A stretch of DNA of 64,000 bases from Peltaster fructicola (lineage: Eukaryota > Ascomycota > Dothideomycetes), in the NCBI GenBank assembly GCA_001592805.2, contig CP051142.1, positions 1,488,001 to 1,552,000 of the forward strand. Reading direction: 5' to 3'. The translations under genes were made by a program, and so were the position numbers. Positions within the stretch are counted from its first letter, which is position 1. Each line of letters opens with the position of its first letter. The notes below the pieces were generated by a model. It had not been told where the DNA came from and did not search any database. It saw only the letters and a program-made list of their open reading frames with translations. Positions 46,042-56,045 of this stretch are shown here, in pieces.

Positions 46042-49000
46042 ATGCCAGGTCTCCTCCTCGCGATGGATCAGCAGCCAAGCGCAATAGCTTTAGACACAAT
46101 CAAGCAGGAAGCCGGCGACAGCAATGCTGCTCTATCGCAACCTGGGCCTGGCGCGGATAGCGCGAATGGCTCAAATGGCTTCGCAACTGTGAAGCCTGAG
46201 GGCGCAGTTGTGAACGGCGACTTCACCAAGCACACGCTGCCACCCTTGGACGACTCATGGCGCGCATCTGCGGCCAATGTATCGTTCGGCAAGATGTTGG
46301 AACGTATGGGACAAGGTTGTTATGCAGATTTGAGCGAGCTGGTGACCAAGCTGGGCGACATACCTGTGAGCGATGTGGCTGCGCAGGTCAACGGCCTGCG
46401 CCCAGCGACAGAAGACACAGATCCTGCGAGTCTGAAAAAGAAATCCCTCGTTATGGAGTTCACGTCCACCTGGAGGGAGCGATTTATCAAAGCACGCATC
46501 ATCAGCGACTGGGCACGCACTTCTGGCGAAGATGTCGCAAAGTTCATCGACCTCCGAAACACTCTCAGGGACCGCGAAGTGCGCATTCAGTCGGCTATCC
46601 AGGGCATCTTCAACTTAAAGATTGAGGCGATCAACCTCAGGATGCCGGAACCCAACATCAAGGGTGCTATGCAGTACCTAAGCAATGGCAAGTCCAGTTA
46701 TCCAGATCTTGGCTTACTCAAGCCGAAGCCGCTTGAAGCCAAAGAAGTGCTTGAATTAACCAATGAGATGGGGGTGCAAGCTAATCTGCGTATATGGCTG
46801 AACGAACCACAATTACCTTATTACATGTCGGAGTACACTATAGCGAACGGTCGAGTAACCTGGCGAACACCAGGTGAGTTCGAGGTGGATTTGGCATGCG
46901 TTGATGAAGATCCTGCAAAATCACCTTGGTACTTTGTGGACTTGCGATTTTTGTTCTGTCCAACACCGGTTATATCAGACGACGCTCGACCGCATCTCGA
47001 AGCTCAAATCAATGCAGCAACAGCCGCGAAGGGTCTTCAGGGTTGCTACGACTTCTGCCACAATTACGTCCTGGACTATAGGATAGCTGAGATGGAATCC
47101 CAAGCTTACGCTCTACTCAGAGACCGATGGTTCGATGCATTACGCATTGAGCGGCTTCGTCGTGTCCTCACAGTGCAGTACTGGACGAATCGAGGCGGCC
47201 ACAAATCATGGGTGGAATTGGGTGTGCACAGTGGAAAGGGGCAACACGGTTCACATCAGCCTGTCACGCCAGTCAACTTCTGTCGCTGGTTCCTGGATGG
47301 CAAACTCGCTGAATATGTCAACGTTGGCGACGACTGGACAACCCTCGATCTAGAGAGACTTCTTATTGACGTCCAACGACGACATTCAGCACAAGATCTA
47401 AAGAATCTCGAACAGGGTCTGAGAGCCAGGAAGATATCTCCTGAAATGCTTACAATCGAGTTCAAGGAGGATCTTGAAGATGGCGGTAACTCTCATTTAG
47501 TACTCACTCTACCCTCAGCTCACGCTGCATGCACGAGAGTCATTACTGTCGGCATTGCTCCTATGACAGGAAAGTGGAGCTTGGCGCCTCGTACCAAGGA
47601 GATCAGAGCATTCGAACAAAGCATACTCAAGGATCCTACTGCGCTCACGCCTACTACACTAGAAAGACTGGTGTGCAGTGTCATGCAACAAGGCGTTGAG
47701 CACGAAGCATTGAAACGCGGCTGGACTCTGACACGTCGTTCCTTCGCCGAACAACAACGAGCATTCAAGGAATACTTCGATGATGCCTACGAAGTCAGCA
47801 TGTGGGAACCTGCCGTACCGCAGAAAACTTGGCCAGCTGGTTGGGCCATAGCATATTCGACGAGTCTGCAGTCTGCCCGCTGGTGGATTGTACAATTGTC
47901 GGCCGACTTCGTGCGCGCTACTGATGAGTTCTTTCCTCAACCCAAGGCGTGGTCGAGAGGCTTGAAAGACATCGAGGACATTGCGCTGAGCAAGTTTCAA
48001 CGCATCGTGCTGTCCATGCAGAAGTCGCCGAAGATACGGTACCGCGAGGAGAAGTACAAGCAAGTGCAGTTCACTGAGCACGGCCCATGCTACTTTGTCA
48101 ATGCCAGTGACTTACTCAGAACTGAAAATACCGAGACACCACACTGGTCGCTTGATCCCATCAAGATTAGTGGTGGTAAGCTTTTACGGCAGTCTTGGAG
48201 ATTCAAGCATGAGATGCGCATAGCTCTACGACCAGGCCGACTTCAGCATCTCCGGAGATATCTGAGCAACCTCAAGATACCTGGCATAATGGTCAGCGAC
48301 AATGGCGGGCTGGTAGTAGAGTTCCAGAGTGAGCTTGGTGAGTCGCTATGGGAGGCTGCTCGCGTGGCCTTACGGAGTCTGTCAACGCTCAATACGTGCG
48401 CTCGCCTGACAAATGGACCTCACCTAAAGTGCATCATTGCTGGACTCGATCAGATCAAGATTGGTTATGGCTCAGATCTGTGGGTGCAGATTCACTTCGC
48501 AACTGAGCTGTCTACAGTGGTCTCGCGGATCACCCTTGAACCATCCACGACCAATCCTCACGCACGAATACGTGTCGCCTTGGAAGCAATGCTCAACAGG
48601 AATGAGCAGTCAGTCGCACTCACAATCCGACACTTATTTGCAACTTACAAGCTGCTTCTGGCAATGAGCAAGCTCGAGGCTGAAGAAGGCGTGCGACCGT
48701 TCGTGTATGTGCGTGATACCACTGAGTACCGCATACAATACATGGGCAATCCCAACATAGCATTCGACATCAGCGGACATATGCTGGCGCAAGGAGACCG
48801 GCTCAGTCTCAAATGGCACCTACGACGTGCAGCAACGGATGGCCCAGCCGTCGAGATCTCAGAGGGTTTCTCGAAAGCTCTGCAAGACTTCTGGACTGAA
48901 CCCGGACTCGATTGCATGAGTCTCAAGACAGCACTATCGACCAACGACGAAGGCATAGCCACAGCGATTGAGAAGCTGCACGCAATTGTCAGACGATTCG

Positions 49001-49089
49001 TGGTGCCTACCCAACCAGCTCTTGTCGTGGACAACACAACGAACGCTACACAGAACGGCCAGCAGTCAGATGTGATCATGCTCGATTAG
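46042..49089 (+). CDS. med14: Mediator subunit 14 (Med14/Rgr1)
   Basis: Single-exon frame of 1015 residues. After an acidic, low-complexity N terminus, the conserved Med14 block starts near residue 67 with TLPPLDDSWRASAANVSFGK. WRERFIKARIISDWARTSGE, then LRDREVRIQSAIQGIFNLK follow. Large helical/RM repeats continue to GVQANLRIWLNEPQLPYYMS, GRVTWRTPGEFEVDLACVDE and SPWYFVDLRFLFCPTP. Med14 is the scaffold that links the head, middle and tail modules of Mediator, the coactivator between activators and RNA polymerase II. Two ATGs fit (46042 and 46063); the second begins MDQQPSAIALDTIKQEAGDS. The protein is of usual fungal length (about 1000-1100 residues), so it appears complete. Confidence 0.92.
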   Translation: MPGLLLAMDQQPSAIALDTIKQEAGDSNAALSQPGPGADSANGSNGFATVKPEGAVVNGDFTKHTLPPLDDSWRASAANVSFGKMLERMGQGCYADLSELVTKLGDIPVSDVAAQVNGLRPATEDTDPASLKKKSLVMEFTSTWRERFIKARIISDWARTSGEDVAKFIDLRNTLRDREVRIQSAIQGIFNLKIEAINLRMPEPNIKGAMQYLSNGKSSYPDLGLLKPKPLEAKEVLELTNEMGVQANLRIWLNEPQLPYYMSEYTIANGRVTWRTPGEFEVDLACVDEDPAKSPWYFVDLRFLFCPTPVISDDARPHLEAQINAATAAKGLQGCYDFCHNYVLDYRIAEMESQAYALLRDRWFDALRIERLRRVLTVQYWTNRGGHKSWVELGVHSGKGQHGSHQPVTPVNFCRWFLDGKLAEYVNVGDDWTTLDLERLLIDVQRRHSAQDLKNLEQGLRARKISPEMLTIEFKEDLEDGGNSHLVLTLPSAHAACTRVITVGIAPMTGKWSLAPRTKEIRAFEQSILKDPTALTPTTLERLVCSVMQQGVEHEALKRGWTLTRRSFAEQQRAFKEYFDDAYEVSMWEPAVPQKTWPAGWAIAYSTSLQSARWWIVQLSADFVRATDEFFPQPKAWSRGLKDIEDIALSKFQRIVLSMQKSPKIRYREEKYKQVQFTEHGPCYFVNASDLLRTENTETPHWSLDPIKISGGKLLRQSWRFKHEMRIALRPGRLQHLRRYLSNLKIPGIMVSDNGGLVVEFQSELGESLWEAARVALRSLSTLNTCARLTNGPHLKCIIAGLDQIKIGYGSDLWVQIHFATELSTVVSRITLEPSTTNPHARIRVALEAMLNRNEQSVALTIRHLFATYKLLLAMSKLEAEEGVRPFVYVRDTTEYRIQYMGNPNIAFDISGHMLAQGDRLSLKWHLRRAATDGPAVEISEGFSKALQDFWTEPGLDCMSLKTALSTNDEGIATAIEKLHAIVRRFVVPTQPALVVDNTTNATQNGQQSDVIMLD

Positions 49090-49473
49090 GAACACCTGGC
49101 ATATTTGAAGTTTACGCATGAATGAACAAGCGAGGCGTTGGAGGGATATAATCAGTGGACAAGGGCGCGGTATATCCTTGGCACGGCCTTCCTTCTTTTT
49201 GTACAATAACAACATGGCGGTGATAGAGGACGAGGGAGCAATCAGTATGAGGGCCTTGTCCTTCCACAATAGTACGGTACTGCAATTAAAGTTATATCAA
49301 CATCTCGCAGTATCACGGTGTAAATTCGGTTTCGGCATGCTCAGGATGTCGTAAGGTAGTGAAGACGGTGCAAGTGCTCAGTGTCCGGTGGTCGTACTGA
49401 ATATAAAATCTAAGGACTATCATCACAAGCAATGCTCGAACGCTCAAATAATTATGATATCGGCCACAGACAA
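49090..49473. other. Convergent spacer between med14 and the surface-protein gene
   Basis: A 384-bp region between two 3' ends; both 3' untranslated regions lie here. It is relatively AT rich near 49390-49460. No gene is seen. Confidence 0.35.
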
Positions 49474-50576
49474 CTATTGCGGCCTGCCATGATAGCCTTG
49501 CTGTGCCTGAGCAGACTCTGGCAATTCGAACGGCCCGGGTGCACGAGGAGCAGCTGAGTCCATCTCTTGTGGTGGTGCGACTTTCGCAGCAACTGTATCT
49601 TTACGTCCAAGCTCATGGTAAGGAGTATAGCCATACGCTGGCGGTGAGGCAACGTGCGCAGAGCCCATTTCAGGATGATGAGTAGCTGCTGCCGCTGGCG
49701 CTCCTCCTCCTGCTACTGCTGTCGAGTTCGACGTCCTCTTCCATTTACCAGTACGAATGGTCCAGATGAGCAGTGCGAGCAAAGCGATCAGGACAACTGC
49801 ACCTATCACAACTCCTGCAATCCATGCCAGATTCTGACTGCCACTGTTGGAGCTTGAGTCAGCAGCTGCAGTCTGCGACGAAGCTGAGATGCCTCCGGCT
49901 GAGACATTCGAGCCCGACGCAGTGGTCGCGGAGGACGCCGATGTCTGGAATGTTGTGGTTGCTAGGGTATTCGTGATTGCTGCTCCCGTTGTCGGGGATG
50001 TGTATGTGAGGGTGGACAAGACGGTCGCTGTACAGATCAGTTACCATTGCTTGGCACGCTGAATCTCGATCCTACCTGAAGTAGCTGTGACCACGTTGCG
50101 GTATATCGAGAATGCTGCCCAGTTTGAAGGAGCACATATGATCTGTGAATGGATGAGGGCAGAGTTCGCTGGGTATTGATCGAATATCGACACTGTCTGG
50201 CAGAACTGGTTGGTGGCACTGTTCAACTTTAGTGGTTGTAAAGGCAGTTACGCTCAGTGCTACATACCATGGAGCTGATGAGACACCGACAAGAACTGTT
50301 CCCACACACTTGGTAGGGAAGACGGAACATGTTGTCGCACCTATACCACAGCAAACAGCGTAGTTAGAAGTGGTGAAGAGACTGGAAGCTGAGGGACAGT
50401 CGATCGGCTCTACTGATAGGATGTGAGCAACGTGCAACGGCGGTATTGTGCTGCTACCACTTACACGACCCTCCAGGATGGATGTAGTAGCCCTGGAACT
50501 GCTGGTCGTTGATCGCTGGCGCGACGGTGATGGCTGAAGCCTGCACGACTGTCTGAGTGCTGAGTTGCACCGCCAT
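49474..50576 (-). CDS. Cysteine-containing single-pass surface protein (sensor-like)
   Basis: Four exons on the minus strand, 50465-50576, 50268-50412, 50076-50218 and 49474-50027, give 317 residues. The N-terminal ~130 residues contain about nine cysteines, most in exons 2 and 3 (CPSASSLFTTSNYAVCCGIG, then CSVFPTKC and FCQTVSIFD). A Ser/Thr-rich stalk follows (TTTFQTSASSATTASGSNVS). One membrane span (WIAGVVIGAVVLIALLALLI) is followed by a basic anchor (RTGKWKR) and a Pro/Ala-rich cytosolic tail of ~95 residues. This layout resembles fungal stress-sensor or Mid2-like proteins with a mucin-like stalk. The N terminus (MAVQLSTQTVVQASAITVAP) is not a clear signal peptide, so the true start or an extra exon may be missing. 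No function is assigned. Confidence 0.7.
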
Positions 50577-51182
50577 CGCGGGTTGTGATCAGTGATTGAC
50601 AGCAGTTGAACCTGAGGAGGCACTCGACGGACTAGAAGAAGGGTATGAAGAGGAATGAACTGACACGCTCGCCTACCTGAGGATAGCCTGTTTGCCGTCT
50701 TTGCCATTTGGGGGCCACCAATGTGATCTGATGTCAATCCCAGGCCTAGAGGATGGCAGTGCGCAGCATGATAGCCGTACCGTGCAACAAAGACATTGTA
50801 ATTTACACAGTTGACCAGCCAGAGAGTTTGGGTGAAACAAATTCCCGGCCAGATGTGGAAGGTGATCCCTGCTGAGGCCGCTCCTTGTGTCAAGACCGCC
50901 GTTTTCTTATTGGTCTCCTTCGATCCTACAGCCTTTCCGTGCCGTGTATTCTTCCAAGTCGATGCTTGCTTGGACGACGATCTGACACTCCTCAGCGCAC
51001 ACATATCCGAGAATAGATGAGGAGATCTGAGTGGGCCCAAGCGAGCTCTTTGCGGCTGGATGCCTATGCAGAGCTCAGAGCTCGCCCTTTGATTTACGAG
51101 GTAACAAAGCAAGCTGGCGACATTACATGACTCTCTCTTCTTCACTTATCTACACACACTCTCCCTCTCTGTACGCCATGTT
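50577..51182. promoter_or_regulatory. Divergent intergenic region, surface protein / glycosyltransferase
   Basis: A 606-bp spacer between two divergent starts, carrying both promoters. A long minus-strand ORF through it (50072-51145) is a read-through shadow of the spliced surface-protein gene. The last 60 bases before 51183 are C/T rich. Confidence 0.4.
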
Positions 51183-52686
51183 ATGTCTGCTTTCGCTTCT
51201 TCCAGACTTCGTCAGCCCTGGTGGCATCCACAGTCTATGTATATGAATGGCTCGCTTCGCTCCGGCCGCGTTATTGCGCTGGTCGTAACACTATGCGTAG
51301 TGGCGGCGCTAGTGTTCTACCAAACTCCTCATACACTCTCGACCTCACCTTGGAGCAGACCTCCACCTCCACCACCACAGCAACATGCTCCGGGCGCGGA
51401 TGTACGACCACCCTTACCGCCAGATCACGTAGTGGACCACCTGCCTCCTGAGCACAAGGCTGATGCCGAGTCCAGCCTGAAATGCACACTCTTCCCAGAT
51501 ACTGGCAAGTTGGCCATCGCTGTCAAAACTGGTGCCACTGAGGCGGTCGAGAGGATTCCAATACTGATGCTCACGACACTGCAATGCGCTAAAAATGTCA
51601 TGATCTTCTCGGACCTCGAGCAGGATATCGCTGGCCATCACCTCCACGATGCTCTTGCAGATATTCCGGAGAGTGCTATGCAGGACAATACCGATTTCGA
51701 CTTCTACCGTCATCTCAAGGAAGCTGACAAGCTTGGCGAAATCGAACAGATGCTTAGGGGTGCGAAGGATCCTCGTATGCCTGGCGATCTCGCCGCCTGG
51801 ACGCTCGACAAGTACAAGCAGCTTCACATCTTGGAGAAGATGTACGCCAAGTATCCTGACAAAGCCTGGTATATGATGGTCGATGCAGACACCTATGTCG
51901 TCTGGCCGAACGTTTTGACCTGGCTCGACAAGCTCCCGGATCCGTTCGCCAATAAGCTGTACTTGGGCTCTCCAGCACAAGTCGGCGACACTCCTTTGCC
52001 CACGGAGGAGCGGCATCTTCATCTCACACGCAGCTATGCATGAGTTTGCTGGCACCGGTGAACATCTTGCTGCCAAATGGGACAAGCCTATGCATGACGA
52101 ATGCTGCGGTGATTATGTCATTGGACTGGAGCTCAAGAACCACGGCATACCTCTCAAGCCGTCGTGGCCGACTGTGAACGGCGAGAAACCTGTCACTTTA
52201 CCATTCGGTCCAACACATTGGTGTGAACCTGTGGTCACAATGCATCATGTTGCGCCGAACGAGATGAGCCAGCTGTCCAACTACGAGCTATCGAGGAATG
52301 ACACAAGTGTACGTCGATGAGATGAGGAGGAAGAGCTACAAATACTGACAGAAAGACAGAGTCCAATGACCTTCGCCGACCTATTCCGTGCTTTCACTGG
52401 AAACGTGGTACCAGACTCACTGCCGGACTGGGATAACTACTCCCAAGACAAGCAAGTCGACGCTGAGTCGTACGCTGCATGTCAGCAGCTCTGCGAGGAC
52501 GATAAAAAGTGCTTCCAATTTGCGCACCAAGGAAAGGAGTGCCGTCTAGGTTACAGCATACATCTCGGAGAGCCAAGAGCATCAGATCAAAGCATGAAAC
52601 GTCAAAGTGGATGGTTGAAACAAAGGATTGAGACCTGGGTCCAGTCACGAGGTCCATGTGAGCCCAAGTTCCCGTGGACGAAGTGA
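51183..52686 (+). CDS. GT31-type Golgi glycosyltransferase with a Cys-rich C terminus, two apparent frame breaks
   Basis: A type II membrane topology is visible: a short basic N terminus, one span (VIALVVTLCVVAALVFY), a Pro-rich stem, then a glycosyltransferase domain with YMMVDADTYVVWPNVLTWLD. The acidic DAD stands at the metal-binding DxD site of the family. Further blocks are LYLGSPAQVGDTP and HDECCGDYVIGLEL. Between them the conserved FAHGG...SGIFISHAAMHEF is reached only through two one-base shifts (about 51993-51997 and 52004-52010). No intron can explain them. A 51-nt intron (52309-52359) leads to the last exon (52360-52686). That exon encodes a Cys-rich segment (CQQLCEDDKKCFQFAHQGKE, PAN/apple-like). 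Acceptor and donor sugars are unknown. Starts at 51183 or 51237 both fit. Confidence 0.72.
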
Positions 52687-52979
52687 ATTACTCTGCCCTT
52701 AGCTTTGATGAGCAGAAGAGCACAAAGACTACATTAGCATAATACGACGCACCAGGACACCTTGAGCTCAAGGTCATCAGTACGCCGCTCGCACGCACCT
52801 CGGAGGCCATGTGCCCAGAAGTCCTCGCCTGCAGCATGCAGGCTCTGGATCTCTAAAAGGCTGAGATGCCAAGGAAGCACCATAAGGCGCACCGCATGAG
52901 GATAGGACGCCATATATATACAAGTCGAGAACTGCGTATGCAGGTGCCTCTTATTAGCACATAGTGTACAATGCAAGGC

Positions 52980-54110
52980 TCAAACATCTCGAACGATGCT
53001 GCCGTCTGCCATCTCTCCTTCCGCTTTGCCTTTGCTGCCTTCTATGCGCCAGGTCTCAGCAAGACCAGCCTTCGGATCCTCATCTGACAGTCCTGCAGAA
53101 CGCCTGAGTTTTAGAACTTCGTTTCGGACTGCCATAGTCACATCGATACGCAGCTGCTCGGCTTCAGGGCTGTACCTGAGGAAGTCATCGTTGACCTCAC
53201 CCAGAACCTCTTTCTGCTCGGATGGCGTTTGGCTTCGAGCTTTCTCCTTGAGCTGGCGCCATCGTTCACGGAAACCTCCAAAGACAGCCTCTCGTTCAAC
53301 AAGATCGCCGAAATAGATCTTGATGTCCTTGCCAGCTCTCGGCATGGGTCTCGGCCAAGGCCGCTTGTCGTCCATCACTTCCTGCATGCCGTCAATCCAT
53401 ATCGGAACCACATCAGGACACGGCTCAGACTCCAGTATCAGACGAGCGATGCCCCATTTGAAATATCTCATGTGCTTCTCAGGATGTTGGTGTATTTTGC
53501 CTTCTGGAAAGATGTGGACCCAGCTATACTTCCTCGAGGGATATGCGGAGTACGCTGGTACGATATCCTTGCCGTTGGTAGTGTAGGTCAGCTCAGCATC
53601 ACTGAATGGATCACTGGTCGGCCAGCTTGATTTCTCTTGGGTTATCATCGTCGGCTTGCCGTGTGGATTGCTCAGCAACCTGATCATCTCTCGCATAGTA
53701 GGCTGGAAGGGTCCTCCAGGCTGGGAATGAGCTCCTCGATGTGTTGGCAACGTGTTGCCGTGGTAGAAGAACTGATCGAGCGCCTTGATGCCCTTGTTGA
53801 ACATGATATCGTAGCTTGCCAGACTATATCGATTGTTGTTCGTGTCCCAGTGATACTTGAAAGGCATAGCACCCCATATGACAGGCTCATCCATCACGCT
53901 GACATGGTTTGCAACAGTGATGAGCCCGCGCTGTCGTTGCTCGGGATCTTTTCTGCTATCAACCAGATGTAGGAACTTCTCAAGGCCGTAGACTTCTGTT
54001 CTGTTCAGTGCGAAGAGGAAGCTCCTGCACAGAAGTCCTACCACGCCAATGGTGAGCGCAGAGGTTGCGCGTGTCGTCCATGGTGGCTGGTACGGTCGCT
54101 CTTCGACCAT
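52980..54110 (-). CDS. taz1: Tafazzin-type phospholipid transacylase
   Basis: Single-exon frame of 376 residues from the ATG at 54110 (MVEERPYQPPWTTRATSALT). A longer open frame starts at TTG and is rejected. The acyltransferase HX4D motif is NHVSVMDEP (His69, Asp74). HIFPEGKIHQHPEKHMRYFK is the downstream tafazzin-type block, and VPIWIDGMQEVMDD follows. A short hydrophobic segment (TIGVVGLLCRSFLFAL) precedes HX4D and fits the membrane-interfacial helix. Tafazzin remodels cardiolipin acyl chains in mitochondria by CoA-independent transacylation. Fungal orthologues have this extended C-terminal region. The neighbours are unrelated. Identification is strong because both the HX4D and the long FPEG block match. 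Confidence 0.92.
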   Translation of the reverse strand: MVEERPYQPPWTTRATSALTIGVVGLLCRSFLFALNRTEVYGLEKFLHLVDSRKDPEQRQRGLITVANHVSVMDEPVIWGAMPFKYHWDTNNNRYSLASYDIMFNKGIKALDQFFYHGNTLPTHRGAHSQPGGPFQPTMREMIRLLSNPHGKPTMITQEKSSWPTSDPFSDAELTYTTNGKDIVPAYSAYPSRKYSWVHIFPEGKIHQHPEKHMRYFKWGIARLILESEPCPDVVPIWIDGMQEVMDDKRPWPRPMPRAGKDIKIYFGDLVEREAVFGGFRERWRQLKEKARSQTPSEQKEVLGEVNDDFLRYSPEAEQLRIDVTMAVRNEVLKLRRSAGLSDEDPKAGLAETWRIEGSKGKAEGEMADGSIVRDV

Positions 54111-54509
54111 TTGCGTCTGCTCTGATCGCGTGGTAAATGCGACCAGAGACAGCCCCAATCTGCTATATCGATGATAAGACGGTGAACTGTTGAACGCGAC
54201 TGATGATGCGCATTGCAGATTCTCGACAGAGCTCAAAATTGTTGGATTCGTGGCGATTTGTTCCGGAGCGCGCTGATCGACTGCCTCGTGGCTTCATCGG
54301 CGGGCTTGAAGAGTGCTGCAACGATGCTTACCGCGCTCGGAAGCACTGCGACTTGCACCGACGCAGTCCTTCAGATCACACACGTCTGCCTTTGATTGAT
54401 ATGTCCTGAGGTTTCGAAGTCATGTTTGCCTTGCAAACATCAGTGCATTGACCACTCCTCTCGAACGTCCAAACACTCCTACCAGAGCTCGACAACGGCA
54501 TCATACATC
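54111..54509. promoter_or_regulatory. Divergent intergenic region, taz1 / NOSIP-like gene
   Basis: A 399-bp spacer between divergent starts that holds both promoters and leaders. A short ORF upstream of the NOSIP gene in this region has no homology. No TATA box is clear. Confidence 0.4.
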
Positions 54510-55483
54510 ATGTCTCACAGTACGTCCGGCAATCGTCGTAGCATACACACTCACGTACACATACTGACAGGGTAGGTAAAAGGAACTCGACACGAGCCTT
54601 CTTCACACCACACGAACGCGCAGAGCTCAAAGGCAGATGGGGCACAAACTCGACCAGGTTAACCAGAGACAGCTTCTTACCATTTGGCTCCTGTAATCTA
54701 TGTCTGCTTCAAGCACGGGATCCAGTGTCATGCTCCACTGGAGGTCACCTCTTCTGCCGCGAATGCGCGCTCAGCAACCTCTTAGCGCAGAACAAGGACA
54801 TTAAGCGATTGAAGAAAGAAGCTACCAGGAAGAAGGCTGAGGAGGATGATGAAAGACAGCTGGCAGACGCCGAAGCTCAAGCAAAAGCTTTGGCGTCCTT
54901 CGAAAGAACACAAGCTGGCGAGGATGTTCCATCTGGCCAGAAGCGGAAGAGACAGGACGAGGCAGGAGAGGACCGTGAGTCGAAGCGTAAAGGCGAAGAC
55001 TCTTCCTTCTGGATACCGAGTCAAACACAAGGCGCCAAGCATGAGAACACGAAAACATTGAAGCAAACTCCACTCTGTCCTGTCAACACCAAACCGCACG
55101 ACTTCAGCTTGAAGGGACTCGTGACTGTGAAGTTCAACGAACCGCAGTCCACAGATGATCAGAACAAGTCTCGGATCTGCCCAAGCTGTGACAAGACGCT
55201 TTCAAACTCAACAAAAGCTATGCTGGCAATACCATGTGGCCATGTAATGTGCAAGTCTTGCAGTGACAAATTTCAGAAGCCGCCAGATAAATCGGCACAT
55301 GACCAAGATACCGACGAGCCTGCGCGATGCTACGTATGCCAGGGAGATCTTACGCCCTCTACGGAGAAGTCTGAGAGCAAGATTGGTCGTGGCTTGATTG
55401 AGCTGCGGTCTGATGGGACTGGATTTGCTGGAGGCGGAGAGAACATGGTCAAGAGAGAAGGCCTTGCTTTCCAATTTGGGTGA
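54510..55483 (+). CDS. NOSIP-type RING/U-box protein
   Basis: Exons 54510-54519 and 54576-55483 give 305 residues. The first coding exon is only 10 nt, and splicing yields MSHSKRNSTRAFFTPHERAE, the classic NOSIP N terminus. The first U-box-like half is LCLLQARDPVSC with HLFCRECALSNLLAQ. A charged coiled-coil linker follows (KKEATRKKAEEDDERQLADA). The second RING half is CPSCDKTLSNSTKAML, CGHVMCKSCSDKF and CYVCQGDL. NOSIP family members are E3 ubiquitin ligases and spliceosome-associated proteins in eukaryotes. The ATG at 54510 is supported by the conserved start and by frame continuity across the 56-nt intron. The function in this fungus is inferred from the family. Confidence 0.9.
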
Positions 55484-56045
55484 GACAGTCAGCATTCGCA
55501 GTGATCGGACCATGTTGCCTGCTGCACTGACGGCGAACGCTTGGGATTCTGTATGACCTGGCAAGACACTGCTCCGCACGAGGTCAGCCACGACGGCCAC
55601 GATTCGCAAACACAGCTTCATGTCTGTTCGGATGTTGTTGATCTGCTACAGATTGTTCCTGTTGCTGGCAGAGAGCCGACCTTCCCATCGAAGTGTATGC
55701 TCGGTTGCCGATGCAGCGCATGCTAGATAAAGCCTGATCGTGAGTATCATCACAGCTCTTGCCACTTATCCTCAGATGGCTTCTCATATGCAAACCAGTC
55801 CCTCCGTGGTAACAGGGAATATTCCATGCGTTTGCCTAGGTCTGCTAGTCCTCTGGTAGCAATAACTCAGACCGGCCGACGTAGGCCTGACCTTTTGAAG
55901 GGCCGCACTGCTACTATGCGTAGAACAGTGCCGGCAATGCCTTCCAATGGGCATATTTTCTTCTCCCTTTCTCGGGTGATCCATCTCTTTGTCAAATGAC
56001 AAACTTGATAATTATCGTTTCGACTGCTCACTGCAGCACGTTCGG
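55484..56045. other. Convergent spacer between the NOSIP-like and transporter genes
   Basis: A 562-bp region between two 3' ends. Short ORFs in several frames have no domain. Both 3' untranslated regions lie here. Confidence 0.35.

Noticed and set aside
45647-46087. 146-codon plus-strand ORF ahead of med14
   Set aside because: Overlaps the med14 start in another frame and has no domain; read as leader.
50072-51145. 357-codon minus-strand ORF
   Set aside because: Reads through an exon and introns of the spliced surface-protein gene; the conserved Cys-rich part lies in exon 2 of that gene.
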